A stretch of 64,000 nucleotides of DNA from Gammaproteobacteria bacterium 45_16_T64 (GCA_002162955.1 MABD01000019.1:25353-89352); one strand, 5' to 3'; positions 11,866 through 21,828 are shown, counted from the stretch's first letter. Numbers and translations are program-made. Notes: a model not told the origin generated them from the sequence alone.

Positions 11866-12819
11866 ATGAATCGCCCCACGCTAACTACCCTGCTGCTTGC
11901 CTCTTCATTCACTCTAGCGGCATGCAGTACTGCCCCCGCTCCTGTTACACCTCCTAAGCCACCCAGCCAAACCAAAACAAACATCGTCAAATCCAGCGTC
12001 AAATCAAGTGCCAAGCCAACGCCTAAGAAAACCGTAACGCAAACAAAACAACCCGTCGTCTCAGCAAAGCCTGCCCCTGCGCCAACTAAAAAAACAACCA
12101 CCACGAGCACAGTCAAGGTGGCAACATCTCAAAAGGTGCCTACGCCAAAAAAAGTCGCGAAGCCTAAAAAGGTCACCACCAAGCCGTTAACAACCAAACG
12201 GGCAGCACAATCAATTCCAAAACCAGTAAAACCGAGTATCAAAGCCCCCAAAGAAACCGTTCAAAAAACAGCCCCTACTCCCATCAAGCCACTGCCTAAA
12301 GTTGCCGCCCCAACAGAGCCGGCCAACAGCATTGGCAAAGAAACGAATATCAGCCCTTCCCCAGCACTACAAATGGAAGTCACACTTGACAGTTTACCTA
12401 TGAACATTGGTGCCTGGACACTAGACAGAAGCTCACAAAGCGCCCAGCAGTGTAGCTTAGTCAGCCAAAAAAACGCCATGCCCGACGGCCAGGGCGTCAC
12501 TCCGATTTATCTCGAAATCACCCGAAATGACGCCATATTGTTCACTAAATCCAATATTGATCTGAGCTATCCAGACTCCGGGCTATTTATTGACCAAAAA
12601 AAGCAGGCCTCTTTGGGTGACCTTTACACCCCAACCTCTGTCACGTTCTCCGCACAATACCCTTCTTTAATTAACACTCTCAAGAACAATGCTAATATTG
12701 AATTTAGGCTAGGGTTTTGGCCTTCTTGGCCGATAACACAAACCTACAGCACAACATTAATGACCACGAATCTACCACAAGCACTAACCGCCCTAGCAAC
12801 GTGCAACAACATCCTGTGA
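11866..12819 (+). CDS. Lys/Pro/Thr-rich lipoprotein of unknown function
   Basis: The 317-residue product has a lipoprotein signal ending LAACS, so it should be lipidated at Cys19 or thereabouts. Residues ~25-155 are an extended low-complexity stretch of Lys, Pro, Thr, Ala and Ser (repeated PKK, KPTPKK, APAPTKK), which resembles TonB-like or peptidoglycan-spanning linkers. The C-terminal ~130 residues look folded, with SAQQCSLVSQKNAM and a late Cys pair (residues in QQC and ALATCNN) that could form a disulfide. I do not recognise this domain. The next two genes on the same strand are a haem-binding membrane sensor and a Ser/Thr kinase, 101 bases away, suggesting an envelope link, which is inference. 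Confidence 0.75.
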   Translation: MNRPTLTTLLLASSFTLAACSTAPAPVTPPKPPSQTKTNIVKSSVKSSAKPTPKKTVTQTKQPVVSAKPAPAPTKKTTTTSTVKVATSQKVPTPKKVAKPKKVTTKPLTTKRAAQSIPKPVKPSIKAPKETVQKTAPTPIKPLPKVAAPTEPANSIGKETNISPSPALQMEVTLDSLPMNIGAWTLDRSSQSAQQCSLVSQKNAMPDGQGVTPIYLEITRNDAILFTKSNIDLSYPDSGLFIDQKKQASLGDLYTPTSVTFSAQYPSLINTLKNNANIEFRLGFWPSWPITQTYSTTLMTTNLPQALTALATCNNIL

Positions 12820-12920
12820 ATGTAGACGAAGTTAACATTTATTTTTGCCTTTCAGTTTGGTAACGTGCCCCCAGAGAGAGGCATGTATATTTCATTTACT
12901 TAACAATAAGAGAGAATAGT

Positions 12921-13808
12921 ATGGGCTTAAGAATGAAGTTTAACCTGGTATTGTTTATCGCAATTGCCGCTGGTTTAACTATCGCTGGAGCGTTTAGCAA
13001 TCAACTTTTGAAAGAAAACGCTCGCGAAGAAGTCCTACAGTCTGCACGCATCATGATGGAAAGTGCCATTGCTGTGCGTGGATACACAGTAAAAGAAGTA
13101 AAACCGCTATTGGCAGTACAGCAACGGCGTCAATTTATCTCCCAAACCGTGCCAGCCTATGCGGCCTCACAATATATAAAACGCCTACAAAAGAAGCACC
13201 CGGAATACAGCTATAAAGAAGCGACTCTCAACCCAACGAACCCGGCCAACCGCGCAGCTGAATGGGAAACAGATATCATCTCATATTTCCGCAATCATGA
13301 CGGAGAGAAAGAACTGATCGGTGAACGTACCACGCCAACAGGACCTCAACTGTACCTAAGTCGCCCAATCAAGATCACCAATCCCGCGTGCTTAGCGTGC
13401 CACAGCACCCCTGCCAATGCACCCGAGACACTTATCAATACCTATGGTGACAATAACGGATTCGGCTGGAAACTTGACGAAGTCGTTGGTGCACAAGTGG
13501 TATCAGTACCAATGGCTTTACCACTAGAACGTGCAAATAGCACATTTATTACCTTTATGATTGCCTTGCTAGGGGTGTTTGCTTTACTTATTATTCTACT
13601 CAACATCATGCTTCACTTTATTGTGGTAAAACCTGTGTCGGCAATGTCCAAAAAAGCGGATGAAGTCAGCATGGGCAACCTCACAGTTGAAGAGCTCGCG
13701 ATCAAAGGTAATGACGAAATATCATCTTTGGGCCGTTCTTTTAACCGCATGCACCGCAGCCTAGACAATGCAGTCAAGCTGCTCGACGAAACTATGGATG
13801 ACGAATAA
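12921..13808 (+). CDS. membrane c-type haem sensor with HAMP domain, no output domain
   Basis: The 295-residue protein starts with a transmembrane helix (about residues 8-24), followed by a periplasmic domain with a c-type haem motif C157-L-A-C160-H161 in NPACLACHST. The pattern (N-terminal RG near residue 54, YLSRPI, a single CxxCH, then VGAQVVSVPM) matches the DUF3365/Tll0287-like haem sensor family as I know it. A second helix at about 208-232 leads into a HAMP domain (KPVSAMSKKADEVSMGNL ... DEISSLGRSFNRM). The protein ends shortly after HAMP, with no kinase, cyclase or methyl-accepting domain. The Ser/Thr kinase gene starts nine bases after the stop, so signal output in trans to that kinase is likely but inferred. 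Confidence 0.88.
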   Translation: MGLRMKFNLVLFIAIAAGLTIAGAFSNQLLKENAREEVLQSARIMMESAIAVRGYTVKEVKPLLAVQQRRQFISQTVPAYAASQYIKRLQKKHPEYSYKEATLNPTNPANRAAEWETDIISYFRNHDGEKELIGERTTPTGPQLYLSRPIKITNPACLACHSTPANAPETLINTYGDNNGFGWKLDEVVGAQVVSVPMALPLERANSTFITFMIALLGVFALLIILLNIMLHFIVVKPVSAMSKKADEVSMGNLTVEELAIKGNDEISSLGRSFNRMHRSLDNAVKLLDETMDDE

Positions 13809-13817
13809 TCAAACGTA

Positions 13818-15221
13818 ATGAGTAACCAGAAGTCAATTCCATCGCGCATCGCCAAATATGAAATCAATCGAGTACTTGGCAAGGGCGCGATGGGAATCGT
13901 ATACCAAGGCCTAGATGCGCAAATCGAACGCAAAGTCGCCGTCAAGGTACTTCACACTCACCTGATAGAGGGTGACCTTGGCGATGACCTCACGGTACGC
14001 TTTCAACAAGAAGCCAAAGCTGCTGCGCGCTGCCTACACCCTAATATTGTCAGCGTTTTCGATTTCGGCTTTCATGAAAGCCGCCCCTACATCGCCATGG
14101 AATATGTCGAAGGCATCGAGCTCAAAGCACAATTGCAAAGTGACTCTCAATATTCTCTAGCTGTCGCGGCAGACATTACCATCCAGATCCTGCAAGCCCT
14201 AGAGCACGCTCACGCCAAAGGCGTCGTACACAGAGATATCAAGCCTGCGAATATAATTCTGCTAGAAAATGGCGATGTGAAAGTCTCCGACTTTGGTGTC
14301 GCCAGACTCGACACCTCCGACCTTACCAGTACAGGGTTTATGGTAGGCACACCGAACTACATGTCGCCAGAAGGCTTGCAAGGCCTAACAGTCGACAAGC
14401 GTACAGACCTTTACAGTGTGGGGGTTCTATTTTATGAATTGCTCACGCAACGGCGACCCGTTCGAGGCCTCAGTCTCGATGAAACTATTGAATCCTTGGA
14501 CGTCCTAGGTCACCTATCCGTACAAAATATTAATTCGATAAAACCCATCTTGCGCCGCGCACTGCAACCCAATGTTGAAGCTAGGTTTCAAACAGCGAGA
14601 GACTTTATCAGTAAGCTTGAAGCTATTGATGACATGGAACTAAGTGAAGCGAAAACGGGCTTCTATATTTCCCCTGATGCAAAAACACTTATTGCATCAT
14701 CTAAGCCTGACATAATGGCTAACACATTAAGCTCGGAAGTGCTGGAGTCTCTCGAACAAACATTAGCAAAATATGTTGGCCCAATGGCTCACTACTTAGT
14801 GAAAAAATCCAGTAAAAAAAGCCAGACAATGGAGGGGTTATCCCAAATTCTTGCGCAACATATCCCTAACGAAACCGAACGCCAAGAATTCATCCAAAAC
14901 CTTACATCATCAGGGATTTACAAGAAAGGAAACGCAAACCAAACCTCCAACACTGCCAATTCATCATCCGTATCGCGCATTTTTGGTCCTAACGATTCCA
15001 CCTCAATTAATACCGCAACCCAGTCAACCATCATCAAAACCATCTCGGCCGATGAGATAAAGAAAGTCGCCGATGCTCTGGTGTTTTATGTAGGGCCTCT
15101 AGCAAAGCGTTTAGCTAAAAAAGATGCTAAGAATTCAGTGTCTCTGGATGACTTCCATCAACGGGCTGCCGACAATATCCCTAATGCCAAAGAACGCACT
15201 GAGTTTCTTAGTAAACTATAA
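13818..15221 (+). CDS. Ser/Thr protein kinase with duplicated C-terminal module
   Basis: The 467-residue protein carries a complete eukaryotic-like kinase domain at about residues 14-275: glycine loop GKGAMGIVY, VAVK lysine 43, HRDIKPAN with Asp140, DFG with Asp158 and the activation-segment end GTPNYMSPE. All catalytic residues are present and it is an RD kinase. No transmembrane segment is visible, unlike PknB-type kinases. After the kinase, two related ~55-residue helical modules occur at about 308-362 and 413-467, sharing YVGPxA, a following Lys-Lys, a short acidic/hydroxyl turn, and NIPNxxERxEF-like ends. The modules are separated by a Ser/Asn/Thr-rich linker. It follows the haem sensor by nine bases and is very likely cotranscribed with it. 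Confidence 0.92.
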   Translation: MSNQKSIPSRIAKYEINRVLGKGAMGIVYQGLDAQIERKVAVKVLHTHLIEGDLGDDLTVRFQQEAKAAARCLHPNIVSVFDFGFHESRPYIAMEYVEGIELKAQLQSDSQYSLAVAADITIQILQALEHAHAKGVVHRDIKPANIILLENGDVKVSDFGVARLDTSDLTSTGFMVGTPNYMSPEGLQGLTVDKRTDLYSVGVLFYELLTQRRPVRGLSLDETIESLDVLGHLSVQNINSIKPILRRALQPNVEARFQTARDFISKLEAIDDMELSEAKTGFYISPDAKTLIASSKPDIMANTLSSEVLESLEQTLAKYVGPMAHYLVKKSSKKSQTMEGLSQILAQHIPNETERQEFIQNLTSSGIYKKGNANQTSNTANSSSVSRIFGPNDSTSINTATQSTIIKTISADEIKKVADALVFYVGPLAKRLAKKDAKNSVSLDDFHQRAADNIPNAKERTEFLSKL

Positions 15222-15235
15222 CGCTCGTTTACAAA

Positions 15236-15754
15236 CTAACTCTGCAGCAGGAAAAATTCTTTTTCGGATATAATATCTTTTGTACTGGCAACTCGATCCA
15301 AAAATGTCAGACCAATTAAATGATCATATTCGTGTAAAAAAATCCGCGCAGGAAAACCCTCTAATGATATCTGTTGGCGCTCCCCCTGCCTATCATAATA
15401 CACCACATCCACCGACACCGACCTTGTCACCAAGCCTCTGATATTCGGCACACTCAAACATCCCTCCCAACCAACATCAGTCTCTTCTGATTGTATCACT
15501 ATCTCTGGATTTAGCATGACAAGAGGGCCTAGCAGCGGCGCATCGGGGTAACGTTTGTTGGGTTTTGACGCAATTATCAATATTTGCTGTGAAACGGATA
15601 TTTGTGGTGCCGCTATCCCAACACCTTGCCGCTGATTCATCAGCAGCGTCATATTGTCGATAGCCTCCGTCAAGGACATAGCCGTAAAATCACACACCGG
15701 CTCTGCGTGCCGACGTAAAATAGCATTACCTATTTCAGCAATTTCTGCTGACAT
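15236..15754 (-). CDS. def: peptide deformylase
   Basis: The enzyme removes the N-formyl group from nascent proteins using a bound metal. All three motifs are present: GVGIAAPQI, EGCLSVP and HEYDHLIG, giving the Cys, two His and catalytic Glu. The frame extends 16 codons upstream, but the ATG at 15754 with AAGGAG about seven bases before it gives the usual ~172 residues. Housekeeping def in gammaproteobacteria normally sits beside fmt; here it follows an NDH-2-like flavoprotein by ten bases, so it is probably an additional deformylase. It converges with the Ser/Thr kinase gene with only 14 bases between the stops. Confidence 0.93.
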   Translation of the reverse strand: MSAEIAEIGNAILRRHAEPVCDFTAMSLTEAIDNMTLLMNQRQGVGIAAPQISVSQQILIIASKPNKRYPDAPLLGPLVMLNPEIVIQSEETDVGWEGCLSVPNIRGLVTRSVSVDVVYYDRQGERQQISLEGFPARIFLHEYDHLIGLTFLDRVASTKDIISEKEFFLLQS

Positions 15755-15764
15755 CACACTCTCC

Positions 15765-16997
15765 TTAAGTAAAAAGTTTCGCCCGTGACAACTTACCAAC
15801 AAGACTTAATGGGTTCAGCGTTGGCAAATAGACCCGGCGCATACTGCGCTGAAACACATCCAGCGTTTTTACAAAATCCTTCGCATTAGTAGGCGGACTC
15901 AACTGCAACAAACCCAGGGTATAAAACATTTCTTTAGCGGCTCCCAACATAGAGGACGACACAGAAAAACCATTAAATACCATAAATGTATCGAGATCAC
16001 CAAAACTAACCACCTGAGGTTTTGATGCCGGATCGAAGCGTTTTAATGCCCTACCTGACAACAACCGCTCAACATTGGCGGCAACGAAACGCCCCATATC
16101 AATCGCATGATAGGTCTGCTTATTCATTACGCTGGAAATATCGCCAGCATCACCGACAACAAATACAGATTCAAAATGTTGACTCTGGAAGGTCTGGGCC
16201 ACTTGCCCCCATGGCTGCTGTTCTTGACTACTTGAGCCAGGGAAGCCTAATAACGACGTAGTTGATCCCGCACCTGCCCAAATCGTCAAATCGCTTTCCA
16301 ATGCCTGACCGTTGTGTAAATAGAGCCCTTCTTTCTCTACAGAGGCAACACCACTGCCCATCCGAAAATCCACGTTAAAGTTCGATACTAGGCTTCGCAC
16401 TGCCTTATCAAGGTTACCCGCGCATTGCGGCAAGACGCTATCACTAGCATCCACCATCTGAAACTCCAACTGTGGGCGATGCCGATAAGCCCTTAATGCC
16501 TCACCTAGCACTTCGACACCTTCTGTTCCACCACCTACCACAGAAACCTTTAGGGTCCGATGCCCCAGCGTTGCCCTGCGCATCTTATTCGCAATCTGCT
16601 GACAACCCGCCACCGTATTTACGGTATGGGCAAACTCGCCTACACCAGTGACCGTCGGATATGCACTCCCGACACCCGTTGCGATAACACAAGCATCAAA
16701 AGCCAGCATCTCACCGCAATCTAATTGCAACGAAGAGCCACCCACATCAACGACCTTTTGCTGACAAAAGCGATGGCCCATACGTTCAATAATGCGTTGA
16801 CGGCTTAGCTTAAGATCCTCCCCTGTCTTTCGCCCCGAGATAATCTCATGCAAGTTGGGCAACCACTCAATATAGAGAGCAGGGTCAATGACCGTTACGT
16901 CATACTTTGAAGACTTCAGTTGTTGAGCGGCATTTAACCCCGCAAAACCCGCACCCACCACACACACTCTGGGCTTGCTGCCCATACCTAAAATCAT
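15765..16997 (-). CDS. NDH-2-like FAD-dependent NAD(P)H oxidoreductase
   Basis: The 410-residue protein has two Rossmann dinucleotide folds: an FAD site at the N terminus (VCVVGAGFAGLNAA) and an NAD(P)H site at about residues 150-180 (VSVVGGGTEGVEVLGEAL). A conserved FVVGDAGDI segment near residue 275 binds the FAD ribityl chain. This matches the pyridine nucleotide-disulfide oxidoreductase superfamily, subgroup of NDH-2 and sulfide:quinone reductases. No redox-active CxxxxC pair is seen, so a type II NADH:quinone dehydrogenase-like role fits best. GGAGGA precedes the ATG at 16997 by ten bases; a second ATG at 16985 is possible. The def gene follows after ten bases. Confidence 0.85.
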   Translation of the reverse strand: MILGMGSKPRVCVVGAGFAGLNAAQQLKSSKYDVTVIDPALYIEWLPNLHEIISGRKTGEDLKLSRQRIIERMGHRFCQQKVVDVGGSSLQLDCGEMLAFDACVIATGVGSAYPTVTGVGEFAHTVNTVAGCQQIANKMRRATLGHRTLKVSVVGGGTEGVEVLGEALRAYRHRPQLEFQMVDASDSVLPQCAGNLDKAVRSLVSNFNVDFRMGSGVASVEKEGLYLHNGQALESDLTIWAGAGSTTSLLGFPGSSSQEQQPWGQVAQTFQSQHFESVFVVGDAGDISSVMNKQTYHAIDMGRFVAANVERLLSGRALKRFDPASKPQVVSFGDLDTFMVFNGFSVSSSMLGAAKEMFYTLGLLQLSPPTNAKDFVKTLDVFQRSMRRVYLPTLNPLSLVGKLSRAKLFT

Positions 16998-17251
16998 TTG
17001 CTATAAGTCCTCCAGCAATATGTCGCGTATGATAGTCGCGTAATCCCTCAGGTCAATTGTCAATTTCCGATAATGCATGAGTGTATTACCACAGTATCGC
17101 GCTAACAGACCAAACCGCCATGTTAAGGGGCAATTATTTTACTCGCTTTACGGCTATCCCTTGTCCACGGTACTATACGCTCCAGAATACACTCTATGTG
17201 TTACAGCCTTCCAGATTCCTATATTCAATTCGATTACCCACAGGTTACGTT

Positions 17252-18097
17252 ATGCCAGCGCTCTTTGTTAAACACCTTACTGTCATGGATTTTTCATACG
17301 TCGATCCCAGCCGAGGTATTTTAGGAGAAAGCTGGATTGTCGATGTTGTGCTACACGGCGAACTGGACCACCAAGGTATGGTATTCGATTTTGGGCACGT
17401 CAAAAAACAAATTAAGCATGCTATCGATGAATCCTATGATCACCGCTTATTAGTGCCCAAAGGGTTGTCAAAACTTAGGTCATCGATCGACGATGGAGGC
17501 TTAACAATAAGCTGGCAAGACAATCAAGGCAAAGCATACAGGCACCTGTCTCCGCCGTCTGCCGCGGAACTCATGCCCTGCAAGGAAATCACCGTTACCT
17601 CTATCGCGCCGCTAATGGAAACCAGGCTTAAACAACTATTACCCAGTAATGTCACCGACATCGCCATCACTCTGCGACCAGAAGCTATCGACGGTGCCTT
17701 TTATCACTACAGCCATGGCCTGAAGAAGCACGACGGCAACTGTCAGCGTATCGCCCACGGCCATCGATCGCGTATCGACATTCAGTTTGATGGCCAACAC
17801 AGCCCTGACGCAGAAGCCTTCTGGGCCAACCAATGGCAAGATATTTACATCGGTACCAAAGAAGACGTCATAAGTACCCAATCTGACGATGATCAGATCA
17901 CCTTCGCTTACCAAGCCCCACAGGGCTATTTTGAACTGACGCTCCCAAGGGACCGGTGCTACCTCATCAGTACCGATTCTACGGTCGAATATTTAGCAGA
18001 CCACATTGCTAAAGAGACCCAAAAACGTCATCCAGGGCACCAAATAAATGTGTGTGCCTATGAAGGAGTGCTCAAAGGGGCCATGGCAAAGGCCTAA
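17252..18097 (+). CDS. two-domain 6-carboxytetrahydropterin synthase-like protein
   Basis: The product contains two T-fold (QueD/PTPS-like) units. The first (residues ~1-90) has GMVFDFGHVKKQI and DHRLLVPKG, the catalytic Asp-His part of QueD, but lacks the zinc-binding His triad. The second (residues ~120-281) has FYHYSHGL and NCQRIAHGHRSRI, the zinc His and CxxxxHGH-like part, and a late STVEYLADHIA and CAYEGVLKGA that match the QueD end, but lacks an obvious DF...DH segment. An in-frame GTG at 17081 would add 57 residues with no family match, so the ATG at 17252 is used. The role in queuosine or another pterin pathway is inferred. No other queuosine gene is nearby. Confidence 0.8.
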   Translation: MPALFVKHLTVMDFSYVDPSRGILGESWIVDVVLHGELDHQGMVFDFGHVKKQIKHAIDESYDHRLLVPKGLSKLRSSIDDGGLTISWQDNQGKAYRHLSPPSAAELMPCKEITVTSIAPLMETRLKQLLPSNVTDIAITLRPEAIDGAFYHYSHGLKKHDGNCQRIAHGHRSRIDIQFDGQHSPDAEAFWANQWQDIYIGTKEDVISTQSDDDQITFAYQAPQGYFELTLPRDRCYLISTDSTVEYLADHIAKETQKRHPGHQINVCAYEGVLKGAMAKA

Positions 18098-18308
18098 ACC
18101 TACACTCTTTCGGCTCGAGCCCACCATTAACTTACCCATATTGTGCTAAATCTCTAGTCAACATGACAGCGCTATCAACCGTAATTATTGAGATATCGCT
18201 TTAGCTAACTGCCGATCCGTTATATCATTTCGCGTTCGCGCGCCCACAAAGTAGGCAGCACCCTTTAGCACCCTTTAACTTTGGTTTGACATCAATTCAG
18301 GAACCACC

Positions 18309-20222
18309 ATGTCCATTGAAATCACCCTGCCGGACGGCAGCGTTAGAAGCTTTGAAAACCCCATTACCGGCTTGGAATTGGCGGCCGATATTGGCCCCGG
18401 CCTTGCTAAGCAGGCCGTTGCAATCGCCATTGACGACGAAATGCTGGATCTAAGCACCACATTGGACAAAAACACCGCTGTCAAAATTATTACTCGCAAT
18501 CAGCCAGAAGCCCTTGAGCTAATCCGGCATGATGCTGCCCACGTAATGGCGCAGGCAGTACAAGAGCTTTACCCTGAAACGCAAGTCACCATTGGGCCCG
18601 CAATTGAAAATGGGTTCTACTATGATTTTTTCCGCGAAGAGTCCTTTACCCCAGACGATCTTGAAAAAATCGAAAAGCGCATGCAACAAATCGTTGAGCG
18701 TGCAGATGACATCGTACGTGAAGTATGGGATCGCAATGAGGCCATTGCATTCTTCGAGGAGAAAGGTGAAAAGTTTAAGGCAGAACTTATTAGCGACCTA
18801 CCAGAAGACGAAACCATTTCGCTGTATCGACAAGGCGACTTTATCGATCTTTGCCGCGGACCTCACCTTCCAAACACCAGCAAACTCGGTAAATTCTTCA
18901 AAGTCATGAAACTTGCTGGCGCTTACTGGCGTGGTGATGCAAACAATCCACAATTGCAACGAATTTACGGCACTGCGTGGCGCGACAAGAAAGAGCTAAA
19001 GGCTTACTTGCACCAGCTAGAAGAAGCAGAAAAGCGTGACCACAGAAAGCTTGGAAAAGAAATGGAACTTTTCCATATGCAAGCCGAAGCGGTAGGTAGT
19101 ATGTTCTGGCACCCAAAGGGCTGGAAACTGCGTAAGAATCTGCAGCATTATATTGGCGAGAAAATGGAACGCGTAGGATACCAAGAAGTTTGCACTCCAC
19201 AAATGATGGACCGCAAATTGTGGGAAGCTTCTGGGCACTGGGAAAAGTACGCCGACGACATGTTCACCTGCTGCGGTGATCATGGCGATATGGCTATCAA
19301 ACCGATGAATTGCCCTGGCCATGTACAGATATTTAAGCAGGGCCTTAAGAGCTACCGCGACCTACCTTTGCGCTTAGCGGAGTTCAGCACACTGCACCGC
19401 AATGAAGCTCATGGCGCGCTGCACGGACTGATGCGCGCGCGCTCCTTTGGTCAGGACGATGCCCACATTTTTTGCACCGAAGAGCAAATCAACAAAGAGA
19501 CAAAAGACTTTATCGATTTCCTTGTGGAAGTGTACAAGGACTTCGGGTTTGAAGACATCCTGGTTAAATTCTCTGACCGCCCTGACAATCGCGCAGGTAG
19601 CGATGAAACCTGGGACAAAGCAGAATCAGCGCTCAAAGAGGCTGTTTCTTTAGCTGGCCTTGAATATGAAATGAACCCTGGGGAAGGTGCTTTTTATGGG
19701 CCCAAATTAGAATTCACGTTGCGCGACGCTATTGGTCGGGATTGGCAATGCGGTACACTTCAAGTAGATTTTGTTCTCCCAGAACGCTTAGATGCCGAGT
19801 ACGTAGGAGCCGACGGTGATCGCCATCGCCCAGTAATGCTGCACCGGGCTGTGATGGGGTCTCTTGAACGCTTCCTTGGCATGTTGATTGAAAGCACCGC
19901 AGGCCACTTACCGCTATGGCTAACCCCGATTCCTGTGGTTATCGCGACCATAACCGAAGAAGCCAACCCTTGGGCAGAAGACGTACAGAAACAACTTCAA
20001 GCTGCGGGCATTAGAGCGGAGCTCGACCTTAGAAACGAGAAGATTGGACGCAAGGTTCGCGAACACAGTAACTCCAAGATCCCTCAAATCTGGGTTGTTG
20101 GGAAAAACGAAGCGGAAGAGAAGCAAGTAGCTATCCGTAAGCTTGGCAGTAAAGCCAATACTGTTACCGATGCAGCAGAAGCTATCGCGCAACTTGTTGC
20201 TGATACAACCATGCCGATTTAA
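18309..20222 (+). CDS. thrS: threonyl-tRNA synthetase
   Basis: The 637-residue class II synthetase has the N-terminal TGS domain ([14 protein letters not shown]), the editing domain with [10 protein letters not shown] and the second-domain CRGPHLP motif, and the catalytic core with KPMNCPGH, the zinc-site Cys and FGQDDAHIF. The C-terminal anticodon-binding domain ends the protein. Length and motifs are standard. The usual neighbour infC-rpmI-rplT is absent: a terminator follows directly and then cysS. No tRNA-like operator was recognised in the 210-base upstream region. Confidence 0.97.
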   Translation: MSIEITLPDGSVRSFENPITGLELAADIGPGLAKQAVAIAIDDEMLDLSTTLDKNTAVKIITRNQPEALELIRHDAAHVMAQAVQELYPETQVTIGPAIENGFYYDFFREESFTPDDLEKIEKRMQQIVERADDIVREVWDRNEAIAFFEEKGEKFKAELISDLPEDETISLYRQGDFIDLCRGPHLPNTSKLGKFFKVMKLAGAYWRGDANNPQLQRIYGTAWRDKKELKAYLHQLEEAEKRDHRKLGKEMELFHMQAEAVGSMFWHPKGWKLRKNLQHYIGEKMERVGYQEVCTPQMMDRKLWEASGHWEKYADDMFTCCGDHGDMAIKPMNCPGHVQIFKQGLKSYRDLPLRLAEFSTLHRNEAHGALHGLMRARSFGQDDAHIFCTEEQINKETKDFIDFLVEVYKDFGFEDILVKFSDRPDNRAGSDETWDKAESALKEAVSLAGLEYEMNPGEGAFYGPKLEFTLRDAIGRDWQCGTLQVDFVLPERLDAEYVGADGDRHRPVMLHRAVMGSLERFLGMLIESTAGHLPLWLTPIPVVIATITEEANPWAEDVQKQLQAAGIRAELDLRNEKIGRKVREHSNSKIPQIWVVGKNEAEEKQVAIRKLGSKANTVTDAAEAIAQLVADTTMPI

Positions 20223-20240
20223 TCACAACATCGGCATAAC

Positions 20241-20278
20241 CATTGAAAAAGGTCGTTATTTAACGGCCTTTTTCAATG
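20241..20278 (+). terminator. rho-independent terminator after thrS
   Basis: CATTGAAAAAGGTCGTT / AACGGCCTTTTTCAATG forms a long stem with a short loop and a T run, starting 19 bases after the thrS stop. Confidence 0.85.
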
Positions 20279-20368
20279 CTATACCTCCTTTGGGTTTGGC
20301 TTTTGCTACGCTCAGGGGGGCATACTATTAATCAACCTCCCTATTTCACTGAGCGACTGCAACCTCCA

Positions 20369-21760
20369 ATGACCATTAAACTGCACAACACTCTCACACA
20401 ACAAAAAGACGTCTTTGTTCCGATCAACCCTGACCATATCACTATGTATGTCTGCGGCCCCACGGTTTACAACTTCGTCCATATCGGTAACGCCCGCCCG
20501 GTAGTCATTTTTGATGTGTTATATCGGTTATTGAGTCGCCACTTCCCCAAAGTGACTTATGCGCGCAATATTACCGATGTTGACGACAAAATTAATAAAG
20601 CCGCCGCCGAAAATAACGAGAGCATAAAGCAACTCAGCTCGCGCTTTGCTGACGCCTTCCACGAAGACATGGCGCAACTGCACACCCTCACGCCGGACCT
20701 TGAACCCAGAGCCACTGACAATATCGACGCCATGATCGAGACCATTCAGGCATTGATCGAAAAAGGTCACGCCTATGAAGCAGAAGAGCATGTACTCTTT
20801 CAGGTATCGACCGACCCTAACTATGGCCAGCTTTCAAACCGCAACCTGGACGATATGATCGCAGGTAAACGTGTCGAAGTTGAACCCTACAAACGTGCAC
20901 CCGGCGACTTTGTGTTATGGAAACCATCTACTGACGATTTGCCTGGGTGGGATAGCCCCTGGGGACGAGGTCGCCCTGGCTGGCACATTGAGTGCTCTGC
21001 AATGATCAACAAGCACCTAGGTAAAACTATCGATATTCACTGTGGTGGCCAGGATCTTATTTTCCCTCACCATGAAAATGAAATCGCCCAGGGCACCTGC
21101 TGCCATGATCAGGGCAGTGAGAAATTTGTTAACTATTGGATGCACAATGGTTATATCACTATGGACGGCGAAAAAATGGCCAAGTCTGTAGGTAACTTCT
21201 TTACCGTCCGTGAACTATTGGAGAAGTTTCCTGGTGAAGTCCTGCGCTTTGCATTACTCACCGCCCATTACCGGTCGCCGCTGGATTGGTCCGAAGATAC
21301 GCTCATCCAAGCCAAAGCTAGCCTCGATAGATTATACGGCGCCCTAAGGAATGCCCCACCCTCAACTACTGACATTTCACACCCAAAGATCGACCAGGTT
21401 GAAGTGCACCTCAAAGACGACCTTGCCACACCACAAGCATTGTCTGTCTTGCATGCCCTTGCCGGCGACATCAATAAGAGCGACGGGGAAGAAAAAGCGC
21501 AACTGCAACTTGCCTTACGCCAGGCAGGCGATCACTTAGGGTTACTTTCTTCAAATTCCGACGACTGGTTCAAATGGCAGGCCGACAGCAGCAATAACGA
21601 AGGGCTGTCAGATGGAGACATAGACGCTCTGATTGAAGAACGGCTACAGGCAAGAACAGATAAGAACTTCGCTCGCTCTGACGAAATCCGTGACGAACTC
21701 AAAGAGCAAGGCATTATCTTAGAGGACTCTAAAGACGGCACTCGCTGGACTCGCGGATAA
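20369..21760 (+). CDS. cysS: cysteinyl-tRNA synthetase
   Basis: The 463-residue enzyme charges tRNA-Cys. It has the [15 protein letters not shown] start of the catalytic domain (HIGH-like HIGN), the zinc-site region [15 protein letters not shown] and the KMSKS equivalent [10 protein letters not shown]. The frame is open 31 codons further upstream; the ATG at 20369 fits the MTIKLHNT family start, although no strong Shine-Dalgarno is visible. It is transcribed separately from thrS and ends at a bidirectional terminator shared with folE2. Confidence 0.97.
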   Translation: MTIKLHNTLTQQKDVFVPINPDHITMYVCGPTVYNFVHIGNARPVVIFDVLYRLLSRHFPKVTYARNITDVDDKINKAAAENNESIKQLSSRFADAFHEDMAQLHTLTPDLEPRATDNIDAMIETIQALIEKGHAYEAEEHVLFQVSTDPNYGQLSNRNLDDMIAGKRVEVEPYKRAPGDFVLWKPSTDDLPGWDSPWGRGRPGWHIECSAMINKHLGKTIDIHCGGQDLIFPHHENEIAQGTCCHDQGSEKFVNYWMHNGYITMDGEKMAKSVGNFFTVRELLEKFPGEVLRFALLTAHYRSPLDWSEDTLIQAKASLDRLYGALRNAPPSTTDISHPKIDQVEVHLKDDLATPQALSVLHALAGDINKSDGEEKAQLQLALRQAGDHLGLLSSNSDDWFKWQADSSNNEGLSDGDIDALIEERLQARTDKNFARSDEIRDELKEQGIILEDSKDGTRWTRG

Positions 21761-21782
21761 CGCCTAGCCAGCAACATTTCGA

Positions 21783-21828
21783 CATCCACAAAAAAGGGCG
21801 ATAATGATATCGCCCTTTTTTGTGGATG
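21783..21828. terminator. bidirectional terminator between cysS and folE2
   Basis: CATCCACAAAAAAGGGCGATA and its near-perfect complement meet around 21805, with A and T tracts on both flanks. It serves the convergent cysS and folE2 genes. Confidence 0.9.

Noticed and set aside
18256..18278. Direct repeat AGCACCCTTT twice before thrS
   Set aside because: Only ten bases with one period; no dyad or known threonine-operator likeness, so it is probably chance.
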